Notes under the pieces: model-generated
Database searches by the model: none
Told to the model about the DNA's origin: nothing
What the model saw: only the letters and a program-made list of their open reading frames with translations
DNA from: an uncultured Pseudomonadota bacterium
GTDB lineage: Bacteria > Pseudomonadota > Gammaproteobacteria > Burkholderiales > Eutrophovitaceae
Direction: 5' to 3'
Length of the DNA: 17,631 nt
Assembly: GCA_937983055.1 (NCBI GenBank)
Contig: CALJLA010000085.1
Coordinates: 1-17,631, forward strand
Position numbers and translations under genes: made by a program
In this document: piece after piece, positions 1 through 7,666 of the stretch
Numbering within the stretch: position 1 is the first letter of the stretch
Layout: each line of letters opens with the position of its first letter

Positions 1-528
1 CAACATTACTGCGGGCTGTCCATCGCGATGCACTTGCTGATGCTGCTGCTGATGGTGGCGGTGTACGCCAGCATCGAGCTGCGCGAGCTGTTCCCGAAAG
101 GCAGCGATCCGCGCGAGGCGCTGAAGCGCCTGCACTTCATGCTGGGGCTGTCGGTGCTGGCACTTGTGTGGGTGCGCATCGCGCTGATCGCCTTCCGGCC
201 GCTGCCGCGGGTGGTGCCGGCGCCGCCGCGCTGGCAGCATCTGGCGGGCAAGCTGATGCACCTGGCGCTTTATCTGCTGATGGTCCTGGCGCCGCTCGCC
301 GGCTGGCTCACGCTGAGCGCCGAAGGCAAGGACATTCCGTTCTTCGGTCTGCATCTGCCCGCGCTGGCGCCGGCAAACGAAAGCCTGGCCGACCTCGCCG
401 AGGAAGTGCACGAGACGATGGGCACGGTGGGCTACTACCTGATCGGCCTGCACGCCGCGGCGGCGCTGTTTCACCATTACTGGCTGCGCGACAACACCCT
501 GCGCCTGATGCTGCCGGGGCGAAGATGA
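1..528 (+). CDS. Cytochrome b561 family protein (5' end missing)
   Basis: Integral membrane dihaem cytochrome b that moves electrons between the quinone pool and a partner. The reading frame is open to the first base of the window (Q-H-Y-C-G-L-S-I-A before the first Met at 28), and family members begin slightly upstream with a short tail, so only a few N-terminal residues are missing. Four hydrophobic helices are visible. Histidines suited to haem ligation lie in helix 1 (AMHLLM), helix 2 (LHFMLG), helix 3 (LMHLALY) and helix 4 (EVHETMG and GLHAAAA). The motif ELRELFPKGSDPREALK between helices 1 and 2 is typical of bacterial b561. The stop overlaps the ccoG start (ATGA), suggesting translational coupling. 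Its redox partner cannot be told from sequence. Confidence 0.9.
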   Translation, partial: QHYCGLSIAMHLLMLLLMVAVYASIELRELFPKGSDPREALKRLHFMLGLSVLALVWVRIALIAFRPLPRVVPAPPRWQHLAGKLMHLALYLLMVLAPLAGWLTLSAEGKDIPFFGLHLPALAPANESLADLAEEVHETMGTVGYYLIGLHAAAALFHHYWLRDNTLRLMLPGRR

Positions 529-1952
529 GCGGACCCGCCGCCAGGCCGCGCCTGGCCGCCGCCACCGAGCCGGTCGAGCAGGCGCTCTACGAGATCCGCC
601 GCAAGATCTATCCGCGCGCGGTCGGCGGCAAGTTCGCGCTGTGGCGATGGTTCTTCGTCTGGGCCACGCAGATCGTGTTCTACGGCCTGCCGTGGCTTGT
701 CTGGAACGACCGGCAGGCGGTGCTGTTCGACCTGGTCAACCGCAAGTTCTACATCTTCGGGCTGGTGTTCTGGCCGCAGGACATCGTGTATCTCACGGTG
801 CTGCTGATCATCTCGGCGTATTCGCTGTTTCTGTTCACCGCGGTGGCGGGGCGGCTGTGGTGCGGCTTCGCCTGCCCGCAGACGGTGTGGACCGAGACCT
901 TCATGTGGATCGAGCGGGTGATCGAGGGCGAGCGGCTGAAGCGCATCAAGCTCGACCAGTCGCCGGTCGGCGCGCGCAAGGTCGGGTTGAAGGCGGCCAA
1001 GCACGGCGCCTGGATCGCGCTGTCGCTGTGGACCGGCTTCACCTTCGTCGGCTACTTCACGCCGATCACCACCCTGGCCGGCAAGGTGGCGGGCTTCGGC
1101 CTCGGCCCGTGGGAGACGTTCTGGATCCTGTTCTACGGCTTCGCCACCTACGGCAACGCCGGCTGGATGCGCGAGCAGGTGTGCAAGTACATGTGCCCGT
1201 ACGCGCGTTTCCAGAGCGTGATGTTCGACCCGGACACCATGATCGTCACCTACGACGGCGGGCGCGGCGAGCCGCGCGGCGCGCGCTCGAAGTCGGCCGA
1301 CCGAAAGGCGAAGGGGCTGGGCGACTGCGTGGACTGCGGCATCTGCGTGCAGGTGTGCCCGACCGGCATCGACATCCGCGACGGGCTGCAGTACGAATGC
1401 ATCGGCTGCGCCGCCTGCATCGACGGCTGCAACCAGGTGATGGACAAGATGAACTACCCGCGCGGGCTGATCCGCTACGCCACCGAGAACGGGCTGAAGC
1501 AGCACTACAGCACCCGGCAGATGGTGAAGCGCGTGTTCCGGCCGCGGGTGCTGGTCTACACCGCGGTGCTGTGGGCGATCATTCTCGTTTCCGGGTTGAC
1601 GCTGCTCAACCGCGTCCCGGTAAAAGTCGACGTGATCCGCGACCGCATCGCCACCGCGCGCGCCGACGACCCGGTGGTGGAAAACGTGTACCGGTTGCAG
1701 GTGATGAACACGTCCGAGACCGCGCGCCGCTTCGAGATTTCGGCGAGCGGCCTTCAGGGCCTGTCGCTGGAGGGCGAGCCGCAGCCGATCGCGATCGGCC
1801 CGGCCAGCGCCCGCACCATCCCGGTACGGCTGAGCGCCGAGCGGGCCGACGCCCGTCCGGGCGCCAACACCGTGGTGTTCACCGTGAAGGCCACTTCGCT
1901 CGACGGCCAGGAGATCGTCGTCACCGAGAAGGCCACGTTCATCGTTCAGTAA
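525..1952 (+). CDS. ccoG: CcoG (FixG/RdxA), cbb3 oxidase accessory Fe-S protein
   Basis: Membrane-bound polyferredoxin needed for cbb3-type cytochrome oxidase biogenesis; the family is reported to reduce Cu(II) for delivery to the oxidase. The 475 residues match family length. TM helices lie near residues 42-60, 75-105, 160-180, 196-215 and 345-365. Cysteine motifs are C113-x3-C117-P, C220-x3-C224-P, C268-x2-C-x2-C-x3-C278-P and C292-x2-C-x2-C-x3-C302, the last two being classical 4Fe-4S ferredoxin motifs. The C-terminal ~110 residues form the periplasmic immunoglobulin-like domain of FixG. The start at 525 overlaps the preceding stop; the same frame is open much further upstream, but that part reads as a shadow of b561. 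fixH follows 13 bp downstream. Confidence 0.96.
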   Translation: MSGPAARPRLAAATEPVEQALYEIRRKIYPRAVGGKFALWRWFFVWATQIVFYGLPWLVWNDRQAVLFDLVNRKFYIFGLVFWPQDIVYLTVLLIISAYSLFLFTAVAGRLWCGFACPQTVWTETFMWIERVIEGERLKRIKLDQSPVGARKVGLKAAKHGAWIALSLWTGFTFVGYFTPITTLAGKVAGFGLGPWETFWILFYGFATYGNAGWMREQVCKYMCPYARFQSVMFDPDTMIVTYDGGRGEPRGARSKSADRKAKGLGDCVDCGICVQVCPTGIDIRDGLQYECIGCAACIDGCNQVMDKMNYPRGLIRYATENGLKQHYSTRQMVKRVFRPRVLVYTAVLWAIILVSGLTLLNRVPVKVDVIRDRIATARADDPVVENVYRLQVMNTSETARRFEISASGLQGLSLEGEPQPIAIGPASARTIPVRLSAERADARPGANTVVFTVKATSLDGQEIVVTEKATFIVQ

Positions 1953-1965
1953 GGAGCGACCCCCG

Positions 1966-2487
1966 ATGCCGAATCCGCTCAAGCCTCACGCCACGAAGCC
2001 CTGGTACCGCGAGCCGTGGCCGTGGATCCTGATTGCGCTGCCGGCGAGCGCCGTCGTTGCCGGCCTGGTGACGCTGGCGATCGCGGTGAAGCACCAGGAC
2101 AGCCTGGTGGCCGAGGATTACTACAAGCGCGGCCTCGCGATCAACCAGGTGCTGGCGCGCGAGTCGCGTGCCGGCGAGCTCGGGCTCAGCGCGCGGCTGT
2201 CGCTGCGCGACGGGCTGGCGCGCGTGGAGCTGAGCGGCGCGGATGCGCCGCCGCTGCTGGTGGTGCGTTTCGTGCACCCCACCCGCGCCGGCGAAGACCG
2301 CGAGCTGCTGCTGGCAAAGGTCAGCGGCGGCTGGTACCAGGCGAAGGCGCCGGCGCTCGCCGGGAGCCGCTGGCATGTACAGCTCGAAGATGCCGAGGGC
2401 CACTGGCGGCTGAGCAGCCGCCGCTGGCGCGTTGGCGAGCCGCTCACGCTGGAGGCGCTGCCGGCGGCGGGCGCGAACGCCTCATGA
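1966..2487 (+). CDS. fixH: FixH/CcoH family cbb3 oxidase assembly protein
   Basis: Single-pass membrane protein that works with CcoG and CcoI in assembling cbb3 oxidase. It has 173 residues. The N-terminus KPWYREPWPWILIALP runs into a TM helix (about residues 19-42), followed by the family signature VAEDYYKRGLAINQ and a periplasmic beta-rich domain. A good ribosome site (AAGGAG) lies 13 bp upstream of the ATG. Its place right after ccoG is the classical order. The stop overlaps the next start by ATGA. Confidence 0.94.
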   Translation: MPNPLKPHATKPWYREPWPWILIALPASAVVAGLVTLAIAVKHQDSLVAEDYYKRGLAINQVLARESRAGELGLSARLSLRDGLARVELSGADAPPLLVVRFVHPTRAGEDRELLLAKVSGGWYQAKAPALAGSRWHVQLEDAEGHWRLSSRRWRVGEPLTLEALPAAGANAS

Positions 2488-2750
2488 AAGCGCAGTCGCT
2501 GATCGCCATCCTGTGGCCGTCGTTCATCGTCGGCGGCATTGCCGAGGGCCTGTTCTTCACCGTGTTCGATCCGATGGACCTGATGGTTTTCGGCGAGCCG
2601 CTTGGCTGGAGCCGGACCGCGATGTATTCGGTGGGCTTCTTCGTGTTCTGGGCGGTGTGCGCCGCCTCCAGCGCCTTCACCTGCTTTATGCAGCGCTCGT
2701 CGGCGCAGATCAACCGGCCGGCCGGCGGCGCACCCTCCGGCCGGGCCTGA
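2484..2750 (+). CDS. Small two-helix membrane protein of the ccoG-fixH cluster, function unknown
   Basis: An 88-residue protein with two predicted TM helices (about 6-28 and 46-68). Between them is a loop with FDPMDLMVFGEP, and the tail is polar and Gly/Pro-rich. The ATG sits inside the fixH stop (ATGA), so it is probably translated by coupling from fixH and belongs to the same operon. I recall similar unnamed proteins beside fixH in betaproteobacteria but cannot give a family name. It is too short for a transporter and lacks the look of CcoS, so a role in oxidase assembly is inferred from position only. Confidence 0.8.
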   Translation: MKAQSLIAILWPSFIVGGIAEGLFFTVFDPMDLMVFGEPLGWSRTAMYSVGFFVFWAVCAASSAFTCFMQRSSAQINRPAGGAPSGRA

Positions 2751-2760
2751 GGCCGCCTGT

Positions 2761-2774
2761 GCGACTTTGGTCGC
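2761..2774. promoter_or_regulatory. Short perfect inverted repeat upstream of the efflux adaptor gene
   Basis: GCGAC-TTTG-GTCGC is a perfect 5-bp inverted repeat with a 4-bp spacer, 24 bp before the adaptor start. A close relative lies at 7303-7316 before the DUF2892 gene; the two share GACT-NNN-GTCGCAGA. A regulator-binding site is inferred. It does not match the FNR consensus. Confidence 0.35.
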
Positions 2775-2797
2775 AGAAATCCGGCGACCGTGGCGGC

Positions 2798-3862
2798 ATG
2801 ATCGCTGCCATGAACAGTCATTTTCAGTTGCCATGGCCCGCGCCATGCCTCGCGGCCTGCGGGGCGCTGCTCGCGGCATCGCTCGCCATCGCCGAGCCGC
2901 TGGCGACCGCCGAGGTGCAGTACCGCGAGGTGGATCTCACCTATGCGGCGGACGCGGTGACCGAGGCGGTGAAACAGTCCACCGTGTCGGCGCAGGTCAC
3001 CGGCCGCGTGGTCGAGGTGAACTACGACATCGGCGACTTCGTGAAGAAGGGCCAGGTGATCATCCGCATCGACGAGACCGAGGTGAGCCAGGTGGTGGCC
3101 GGTTCCGAGGCGCAGGTGGCGCAGGCGCAGGCCGCCTTCGAGAACGCCCGGCGCGAATTGGCCCGGGCGCGCGAGCTGGCCGCGCAGAAGTTCATCAGCC
3201 AGGCGGCGCTCGACCGCGCCGAGTCCGAGTTCCACGTCGCCGAAGCGCAGCTCAAGGCCGCGCGCGCCGGCAAGCGGCAGGCGGCCACCACGCAAAGCTA
3301 CACCGTGGTCAGCGCGCCTTACAGCGGCGTGGTGTCGGCGCGGCATGTCGAGGTGGGCGAGATGGCCACGCCGGGCAAGCCGCTGATGACCGGCTTCGAC
3401 CCGCGCGACATGCGGGTGATCGCCAGCGTGCCGCAGTACAAGGTTTCCGAGGTGCGCGCCAGCCCGCGCGCGATGGTGGAAGTGCCGTCGCTCAACCGCT
3501 GGATCGAGGCGCGCGGCATCACCGTGCTGCCGGCCGCCGATCCGCGCACCCATGCCACCCGGGTGCGGGTCGATCTGCCGGAGAACCTGCGCGAGGTCTA
3601 CCCCGGCATGTTTGCCCGGGTGTATTTCACCGTCGGCCGTGCCAGAAAGCTGGTGGTGCCGGCATCCGCGGTGGTCCGCCGCAGCGAGATGGCGGGTGTC
3701 TACGTGGTCGGCGGCGACGGCGCCGTCAGCCTGCGCCAGGTGCGGCTCGGCGAACCGGCCGGCCAGGGCGACATCGAGATTCTCGCCGGCGTGTCGGCCG
3801 GCGAGCGGGTCGCGCTCGATCCGGTCAGGGCGGGCATGCAGTCGATGCCCGGCCCGCAGTAG
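2798..3862 (+). CDS. RND efflux periplasmic adaptor (membrane fusion protein)
   Basis: HlyD/AcrA-type adaptor linking an inner-membrane RND pump to an outer-membrane channel. It has 354 residues from this ATG, or 350 from the ATG at 2810; neither has a strong ribosome site. The N-terminus is a signal peptide with likely cleavage after AIA near residue 32. The first lipoyl half follows (VTGRVVEVNYDIGDFVKKG), then an Ala/Glu/Arg-rich alpha-hairpin (about 105-165), the second lipoyl half (VSAPYSGVVSARHVEVGEM), a beta-barrel and a membrane-proximal domain ending ILAGVSAGERVALDPVRAG. A LAAC stretch looks like a lipobox, but the hydrophobic core lies after that Cys, so signal peptidase I is more likely. 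The pump gene follows; no TolC-like gene is in the window. Confidence 0.92.
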   Translation: MIAAMNSHFQLPWPAPCLAACGALLAASLAIAEPLATAEVQYREVDLTYAADAVTEAVKQSTVSAQVTGRVVEVNYDIGDFVKKGQVIIRIDETEVSQVVAGSEAQVAQAQAAFENARRELARARELAAQKFISQAALDRAESEFHVAEAQLKAARAGKRQAATTQSYTVVSAPYSGVVSARHVEVGEMATPGKPLMTGFDPRDMRVIASVPQYKVSEVRASPRAMVEVPSLNRWIEARGITVLPAADPRTHATRVRVDLPENLREVYPGMFARVYFTVGRARKLVVPASAVVRRSEMAGVYVVGGDGAVSLRQVRLGEPAGQGDIEILAGVSAGERVALDPVRAGMQSMPGPQ

Positions 3863-3885
3863 CGGCGGATGGCATGCGGGACGTC

Positions 3886-3902
3886 GCCGGCACAGCGCCG
3901 GC
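3886..3902. repeat. Short hairpin between adaptor and pump genes
   Basis: GCCGGC-ACAGC-GCCGGC is a 6-bp stem in the 63-bp spacer. There is no T-run, so it is not a classical terminator. It could tune the adaptor-to-pump expression ratio, or be chance in GC-rich DNA. Confidence 0.3.
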
Positions 3903-3925
3903 CTGAGCGCGGCGCGTCAATCTGA

Positions 3926-6900
3926 ATGGGTCTCTCCGGTCGCATCGCAGGGTATTTCCTCCAGTCGCAGCTCACCCCGCTGATTGCGCTGGTGGCGCTG
4001 CTGCTCGGGCTTTTCGCGGTGGCGGTAACGCCGCGCGAGGAAGAGCCGCAGATCAACGTCACCATGGCCAACGTGTTCATCCCGTTTCCCGGGGCATCGG
4101 CGCGCGACGTGGAGAACCTGGTGGCGGCGCCGGCGGAGCAGGTCATCGCCCGCATTTCCGGCATCGAGGATGTGTACTCGGTGTCGAAGCCCGGCATGGC
4201 GGTGCTGACGGCGCAGTTCGAGGTGGGGGTGCCGCACGAGACCGCGGTGGTGCGGCTGATGGATACCCTGCAGTCGCGCAGCGACTGGGTGTCGCCGGAA
4301 CTGGGGGTGGGCCAGCCGATCGTCAAGCCGATGGGCATCGACGACGTGCCGATCGTCACCCTGACGCTGTGGACCGCCGACCCGCAGCGCGGCGCCTTTG
4401 AGCTCGAGCGCGTTGCCCACGCTACCGAGACCGAACTGAAACGGGTGAGCGGCACCCGCGATGTCTACACGCTGGGCGGACCGGGCCACGTGGTGCGGGT
4501 GCTGATGGACCCGGAGCGGATGAATGCCTTCGGCGTGAGTGCGCTCGACGTGGCCGGCGCGCTGCAGGTGGCGAACGCGTCGCAGCCGGCGGGGCGGCTC
4601 ACCCGCGACAACCGCGAACTGCTGGTGCAGACCGGTACCTATCTCGCCAGCGCCGCCGACGTGCGCGCGCTGGTGGTGGGGGTGAGCGACGGACGGCCGA
4701 TTTTCGTGAGCGACGTCGCACGGGTGGACGAGGGGCCCGACCTGCCGTCGCGCTACGTCTGGTTCGGCACCGGGCCGCAGGCGGCGCAGAAGGCGGTCGA
4801 CGCCCGCGGCGAGTTTCCGGCGGTGACGCTGGCGGTGTCGAAGAAGCCGGGCGAGAACGCGGTGGAGGTGGCCGAGCGCGTGATCCGGCGCATGGAACTG
4901 CTCAAGGGCACGATCGTGCCGGCCGGCGTCGAGGTCACCGTCACCCGCAACTATGGCCAGACCGCCAACGACAAGGCGATGAAGCTGATCCAGAAGCTGC
5001 TGTTCGCCACCGCGTCGGTGGTGGCGCTGGTGTTCGCCGCGCTGGGCCGGCGCGAAGCGGTGATCGTCGGCGTGGCGGTGCTGCTGACCCTGGCGGCGAC
5101 GTTGTTCGCCTCGTGGGCGTGGGGCTTCACGCTGAACCGGGTGTCGCTGTTCGCGCTGATCTTCTCGATCGGGATCCTGGTCGATGATGCCATTGTGGTG
5201 GTGGAAAACATTCATCGCCGCCGCAGCCTTGCGGGGGCGACGGCTGTTTCGGCGCAGGCTAACGCCGGCGAAGCCGGGGTTAAGGACGCGGACGCGGCCG
5301 GCCGGAGTCAGAATATTCACCGCAGAGGCCAGACCTCGAATCCGCCCCTGGCCGCCACCATTCCCGGCGCGGTCGACGAAGTCGGCGGCCCGACCATCCT
5401 GGCGACGCTGACCGTGATCGCGGCGCTGCTGCCGATGGCGTTCGTCACCGGGCTGATGGGCCCGTACATGAGCCCTATTCCGATCAACGCCTCGATCGGC
5501 ATGCTGATCTCTCTGGCGATCGCCTTCGTGGTGACGCCCTGGCTGTCGCTCAGGCTGCTGGGCCATGCGCACCACTCAGCCGGGTCGTCGCGGCTCGACC
5601 GCCGGTTGGCGGCTGGGTTTCAGGCGCTGCTCACGCCGTTTCTCAAGCGCGAGCGCGGACGCGCCGCGCGCTACGCGCTGTTCGGCGGCGTGCTGGTGGC
5701 GATCCTGGCGGCGGTATCGCTGGCGGCGGTCAAGCTGGTGGTGCTGAAGATGCTGCCCTTCGACAACAAGTCGGAATTCCAGGTGGTGGTGGACCTGCCG
5801 GCAGGCGCGCCGCTGGAGCGAACCGCCGCCGTGCTGCGCGACATGGGCGCCTATCTCGCCACCGTGCCGGAAGTGACCGACTACCAGGCCTACGCCGGTG
5901 CGGCGAGTCCGATCAACTTCAACGGCCTGGTGCGCCAGTACTATCTGCGCGAGGAGCCGGAGCAGGGCGACCTGCAGGTGAATCTTGTCGACAAGCATCT
6001 GCGCGAGCGGCAGAGCCACGAGATCGCCCAGGCGGTGCGCCCGGCGCTGGAGGACATCGCGCAGCGGCACGGCGCCGAGGTCAAGGTGGTGGAAGTGCCG
6101 CCCGGCCCGCCGGTGATGTCGCCGATTGTGGCGGAGATCTACGGGCCGGATTACGCCGGCCAGATGGCGGTGGCGAAGGCGGTGCGCGCGGCGTTCGAGC
6201 GCACGCCGGGCCTGGTCGGCATCGACGACAGCGTCGACGACAACGCGCCCAAGCTCACGATGAAGGTGCAGCAGAACAAGGCGGCGCTGGCCGGCGTGGC
6301 GCCGCGCGACATCGTCGAGACGATGCGCATGGGCCTGGCGGGGCAGTACGTCACCCCGATCCACAGCGGCGAGGCGCGCTACGAGATTCCGGTGCGGCTG
6401 ACCCTGCCGCCGGAAAAGCAATCGACCCTGGACGAGCTGCTCAAGCTCACCGTGCGCGCGGCCGACGGCGAGCGGCTGCCGCTGTCCGAGCTGACCCAGG
6501 CCGTTCCATCGGAGCGGGAAAAGACGGTGCACCACAAGAACCTGCTGCCGGTGGTGTACGTCGTCGGCGACATGGCCGGCGAACTCGACAGCCCGCTATA
6601 CGGCATGTTCGACATGCGTCCGCGCATCGCCGGCATGGCGCTGCCGCAAGGCGGACGCCTCGCCGAGCATTTCATCAGCCAGCCGGAAGACCGCTATCGC
6701 CAGTACAGCCTGAAGTGGGACGGCGAATGGCAGGTGACTTACGAGACCTTCCGCGACATGGGCATCGCCTACGCGGTGGGGCTGGTGCTGATCTACCTGC
6801 TGGTGGTGGCGCAATTCCGCTCGTACCTGACGCCGCTGGTGATCATGGCGCCCATTCCGCTGACCCTCATCGGGGTGATGCCCGGCCACGCGCTGCTTGG

Positions 6901-7234
6901 CGCGCAGTTCACCGCCACCTCGATGATCGGCATGATCGCGCTCGCGGGCATCATCGTGCGCAATTCGATCCTGCTGGTGGATTTCGTCGACCAGAAGCTG
7001 GCCGAGGGCGTGGCGCTGGACACCGCGGTGGTGGACGCCGCCTCGACCCGTGCCAAGCCGATCGTCCTGACGGGCCTGGCGGCGATGCTCGGCGCCTTTT
7101 TCATTCTCGACGACCCGATCTTCAACGGCCTGGCGGTGTCGCTGATCTTCGGCGTGTTCGTGTCGACGCTGCTGACGCTGGTGGTGATACCGGTGCTGTA
7201 CTACGCGGTGAAGTGGCGGGGAGGGCGAGCGTAA
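3926..7234 (+). CDS. RND-family efflux transporter with an in-frame insertion
   Basis: Inner-membrane proton-driven exporter (AcrB/HAE-like superfamily), 1102 residues. TM1 is at residues 12-34, followed by the first periplasmic porter domain (GASARDVENLVAAPAEQV). TM4 carries the proton-relay pair D420-D421 (ILVDDAIVVVENI). A second porter domain follows, then TM10 IIVRNSILLVDF with R1012 at the position of the AcrB relay Lys. Between TM4 and TM5 (residues 434-468) there is extra Ala/Gly-rich sequence flanked by two NIHRR copies; homologues I know have only about 11 residues between NIHRR and IPGAVDEVGGPT. The frame stays open, so the pump is probably made, with a lengthened cytosolic loop. 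The ribosome site before the ATG is weak. Substrate unknown. Confidence 0.93.
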   Translation: MGLSGRIAGYFLQSQLTPLIALVALLLGLFAVAVTPREEEPQINVTMANVFIPFPGASARDVENLVAAPAEQVIARISGIEDVYSVSKPGMAVLTAQFEVGVPHETAVVRLMDTLQSRSDWVSPELGVGQPIVKPMGIDDVPIVTLTLWTADPQRGAFELERVAHATETELKRVSGTRDVYTLGGPGHVVRVLMDPERMNAFGVSALDVAGALQVANASQPAGRLTRDNRELLVQTGTYLASAADVRALVVGVSDGRPIFVSDVARVDEGPDLPSRYVWFGTGPQAAQKAVDARGEFPAVTLAVSKKPGENAVEVAERVIRRMELLKGTIVPAGVEVTVTRNYGQTANDKAMKLIQKLLFATASVVALVFAALGRREAVIVGVAVLLTLAATLFASWAWGFTLNRVSLFALIFSIGILVDDAIVVVENIHRRRSLAGATAVSAQANAGEAGVKDADAAGRSQNIHRRGQTSNPPLAATIPGAVDEVGGPTILATLTVIAALLPMAFVTGLMGPYMSPIPINASIGMLISLAIAFVVTPWLSLRLLGHAHHSAGSSRLDRRLAAGFQALLTPFLKRERGRAARYALFGGVLVAILAAVSLAAVKLVVLKMLPFDNKSEFQVVVDLPAGAPLERTAAVLRDMGAYLATVPEVTDYQAYAGAASPINFNGLVRQYYLREEPEQGDLQVNLVDKHLRERQSHEIAQAVRPALEDIAQRHGAEVKVVEVPPGPPVMSPIVAEIYGPDYAGQMAVAKAVRAAFERTPGLVGIDDSVDDNAPKLTMKVQQNKAALAGVAPRDIVETMRMGLAGQYVTPIHSGEARYEIPVRLTLPPEKQSTLDELLKLTVRAADGERLPLSELTQAVPSEREKTVHHKNLLPVVYVVGDMAGELDSPLYGMFDMRPRIAGMALPQGGRLAEHFISQPEDRYRQYSLKWDGEWQVTYETFRDMGIAYAVGLVLIYLLVVAQFRSYLTPLVIMAPIPLTLIGVMPGHALLGAQFTATSMIGMIALAGIIVRNSILLVDFVDQKLAEGVALDTAVVDAASTRAKPIVLTGLAAMLGAFFILDDPIFNGLAVSLIFGVFVSTLLTLVVIPVLYYAVKWRGGRA
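5207..5326. repeat. REP-like hairpin insertion flanked by imperfect direct repeats, inside the RND gene
   Basis: Two 15-bp copies encoding NIHRR (5207-5221 and 5312-5326) lie exactly 105 bp apart. They match at 11 of 15 positions and all differences are synonymous. The segment between holds a hairpin at 5260-5282, TAACGCCGGC-GAA-GCCGGGGTTA (9 of 10 pairs), plus a smaller CCGCA-GCCT-TGCGG at 5221-5234. The GGCGAAGCC core resembles intergenic REP-type palindromes, and the ATTCACCGCAGAGGC end resembles a common intergenic repeat as I recall it. Its length is a multiple of three, so the frame is kept. Exact borders are uncertain. Confidence 0.6.
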
Positions 7235-7271
7235 TGCCGCGATAAGGGGATCGTGCCGAACGGTGCCCACC

Positions 7272-7293
7272 CGGCCGGTCGATCAGTCGGCCG
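7272..7293. repeat. Hairpin downstream of the RND gene
   Basis: CGGCCG (7272-7277) and CGGCCG (7288-7293) can pair around a 10-nt loop. There is no T-run. It may be a weak transcription stop or an mRNA 3' stabiliser for the pump transcript. Confidence 0.3.
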
Positions 7294-7302
7294 TGCCGGA
7301 AA

Positions 7303-7316
7303 GTGACTAAAGTCGC
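7303..7316. promoter_or_regulatory. Candidate operator upstream of the DUF2892 gene
   Basis: GTGAC-TAAA-GTCGC is an inverted repeat with one mismatch, 58 bp before the DUF2892-type start. It shares 12 of 15 bases with the corresponding stretch at 2761-2777 before the efflux adaptor (GACT-NNN-GTCGCAGA). This suggests one regulator for both transcripts. Confidence 0.35.
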
Positions 7317-7373
7317 AGACCGCTGGCGCGCCGATGTTCATGATGGCCGCACTGATCTATCAAGGAGGCTGTC

Positions 7374-7595
7374 ATGACCGTCAACCGCATGGTGCGCATC
7401 ATCGCCGGCGCGTTCGTGCTGATTTCGCTGGCGCTTGGGGCGCCGGCCAGCCCGTTCTACCTGTCGAGCTACTGGCTGTGGTTCACCGCCTTCGTCGGCG
7501 CGAACCTGTTCCAGAGCGGCTTCACGAGGTTCTGCCCAATGGACATCTTTCTCAAGAAGGCGGGCGTACGCAACGGCGAAGCACGCACCGCCTGA
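7374..7595 (+). CDS. DUF2892 (YgaP-type transmembrane) small membrane protein
   Basis: A 73-residue protein with two TM helices (about 7-24 and 31-48), then GANLFQSGFTRFCPMDIFLKKAGV. The last stretch is the signature of the DUF2892 family, which also occurs as the C-terminal membrane module of the rhodanese YgaP. A strong ribosome site (AAGGAGG) lies 7 bp before the ATG. It stands alone between the RND gene and a terminator, 139 bp from the former, so it probably has its own promoter. I recall the family often sitting beside RND or MFP genes. Its function is unknown. Confidence 0.85.
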   Translation: MTVNRMVRIIAGAFVLISLALGAPASPFYLSSYWLWFTAFVGANLFQSGFTRFCPMDIFLKKAGVRNGEARTA

Positions 7596-7610
7596 CCGGC
7601 AGGCAACGGC

Positions 7611-7648
7611 AAAGGCCCCGGGGGCTCTCTCCCGGGGCCTTTGTTTTT
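7611..7648 (+). terminator. Rho-independent terminator after the DUF2892 gene
   Basis: A perfect 12-bp stem AAAGGCCCCGGG / CCCGGGGCCTTT (7611-7622 and 7631-7642) with an 8-nt loop is followed by GTTTTT. It lies 15 bp past the stop. It also sits just downstream of the convergent fnr gene, but on that strand the T-run is poor. Confidence 0.93.
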
Positions 7649-7666
7649 CCGCCGGCTTCCGGCGCC

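Noticed and set aside
477..1982. Long reverse-strand ORF of about 501 codons opposite ccoG
   Set aside because: Arg/His/Leu/Asp-rich translation without domains; it is the typical high-GC shadow of the real gene on the other strand.
2846..2857. Lipoprotein signal (LAAC) in the efflux adaptor
   Set aside because: The hydrophobic core lies after the Cys and there is no charged n-region before it; ordinary signal peptidase cleavage fits better.
3917..5575. Reverse-strand ORF of about 552 codons opposite the RND gene
   Set aside because: Low-complexity His/Arg/Gln/Gly composition and full overlap with a clearly conserved transporter; a shadow.
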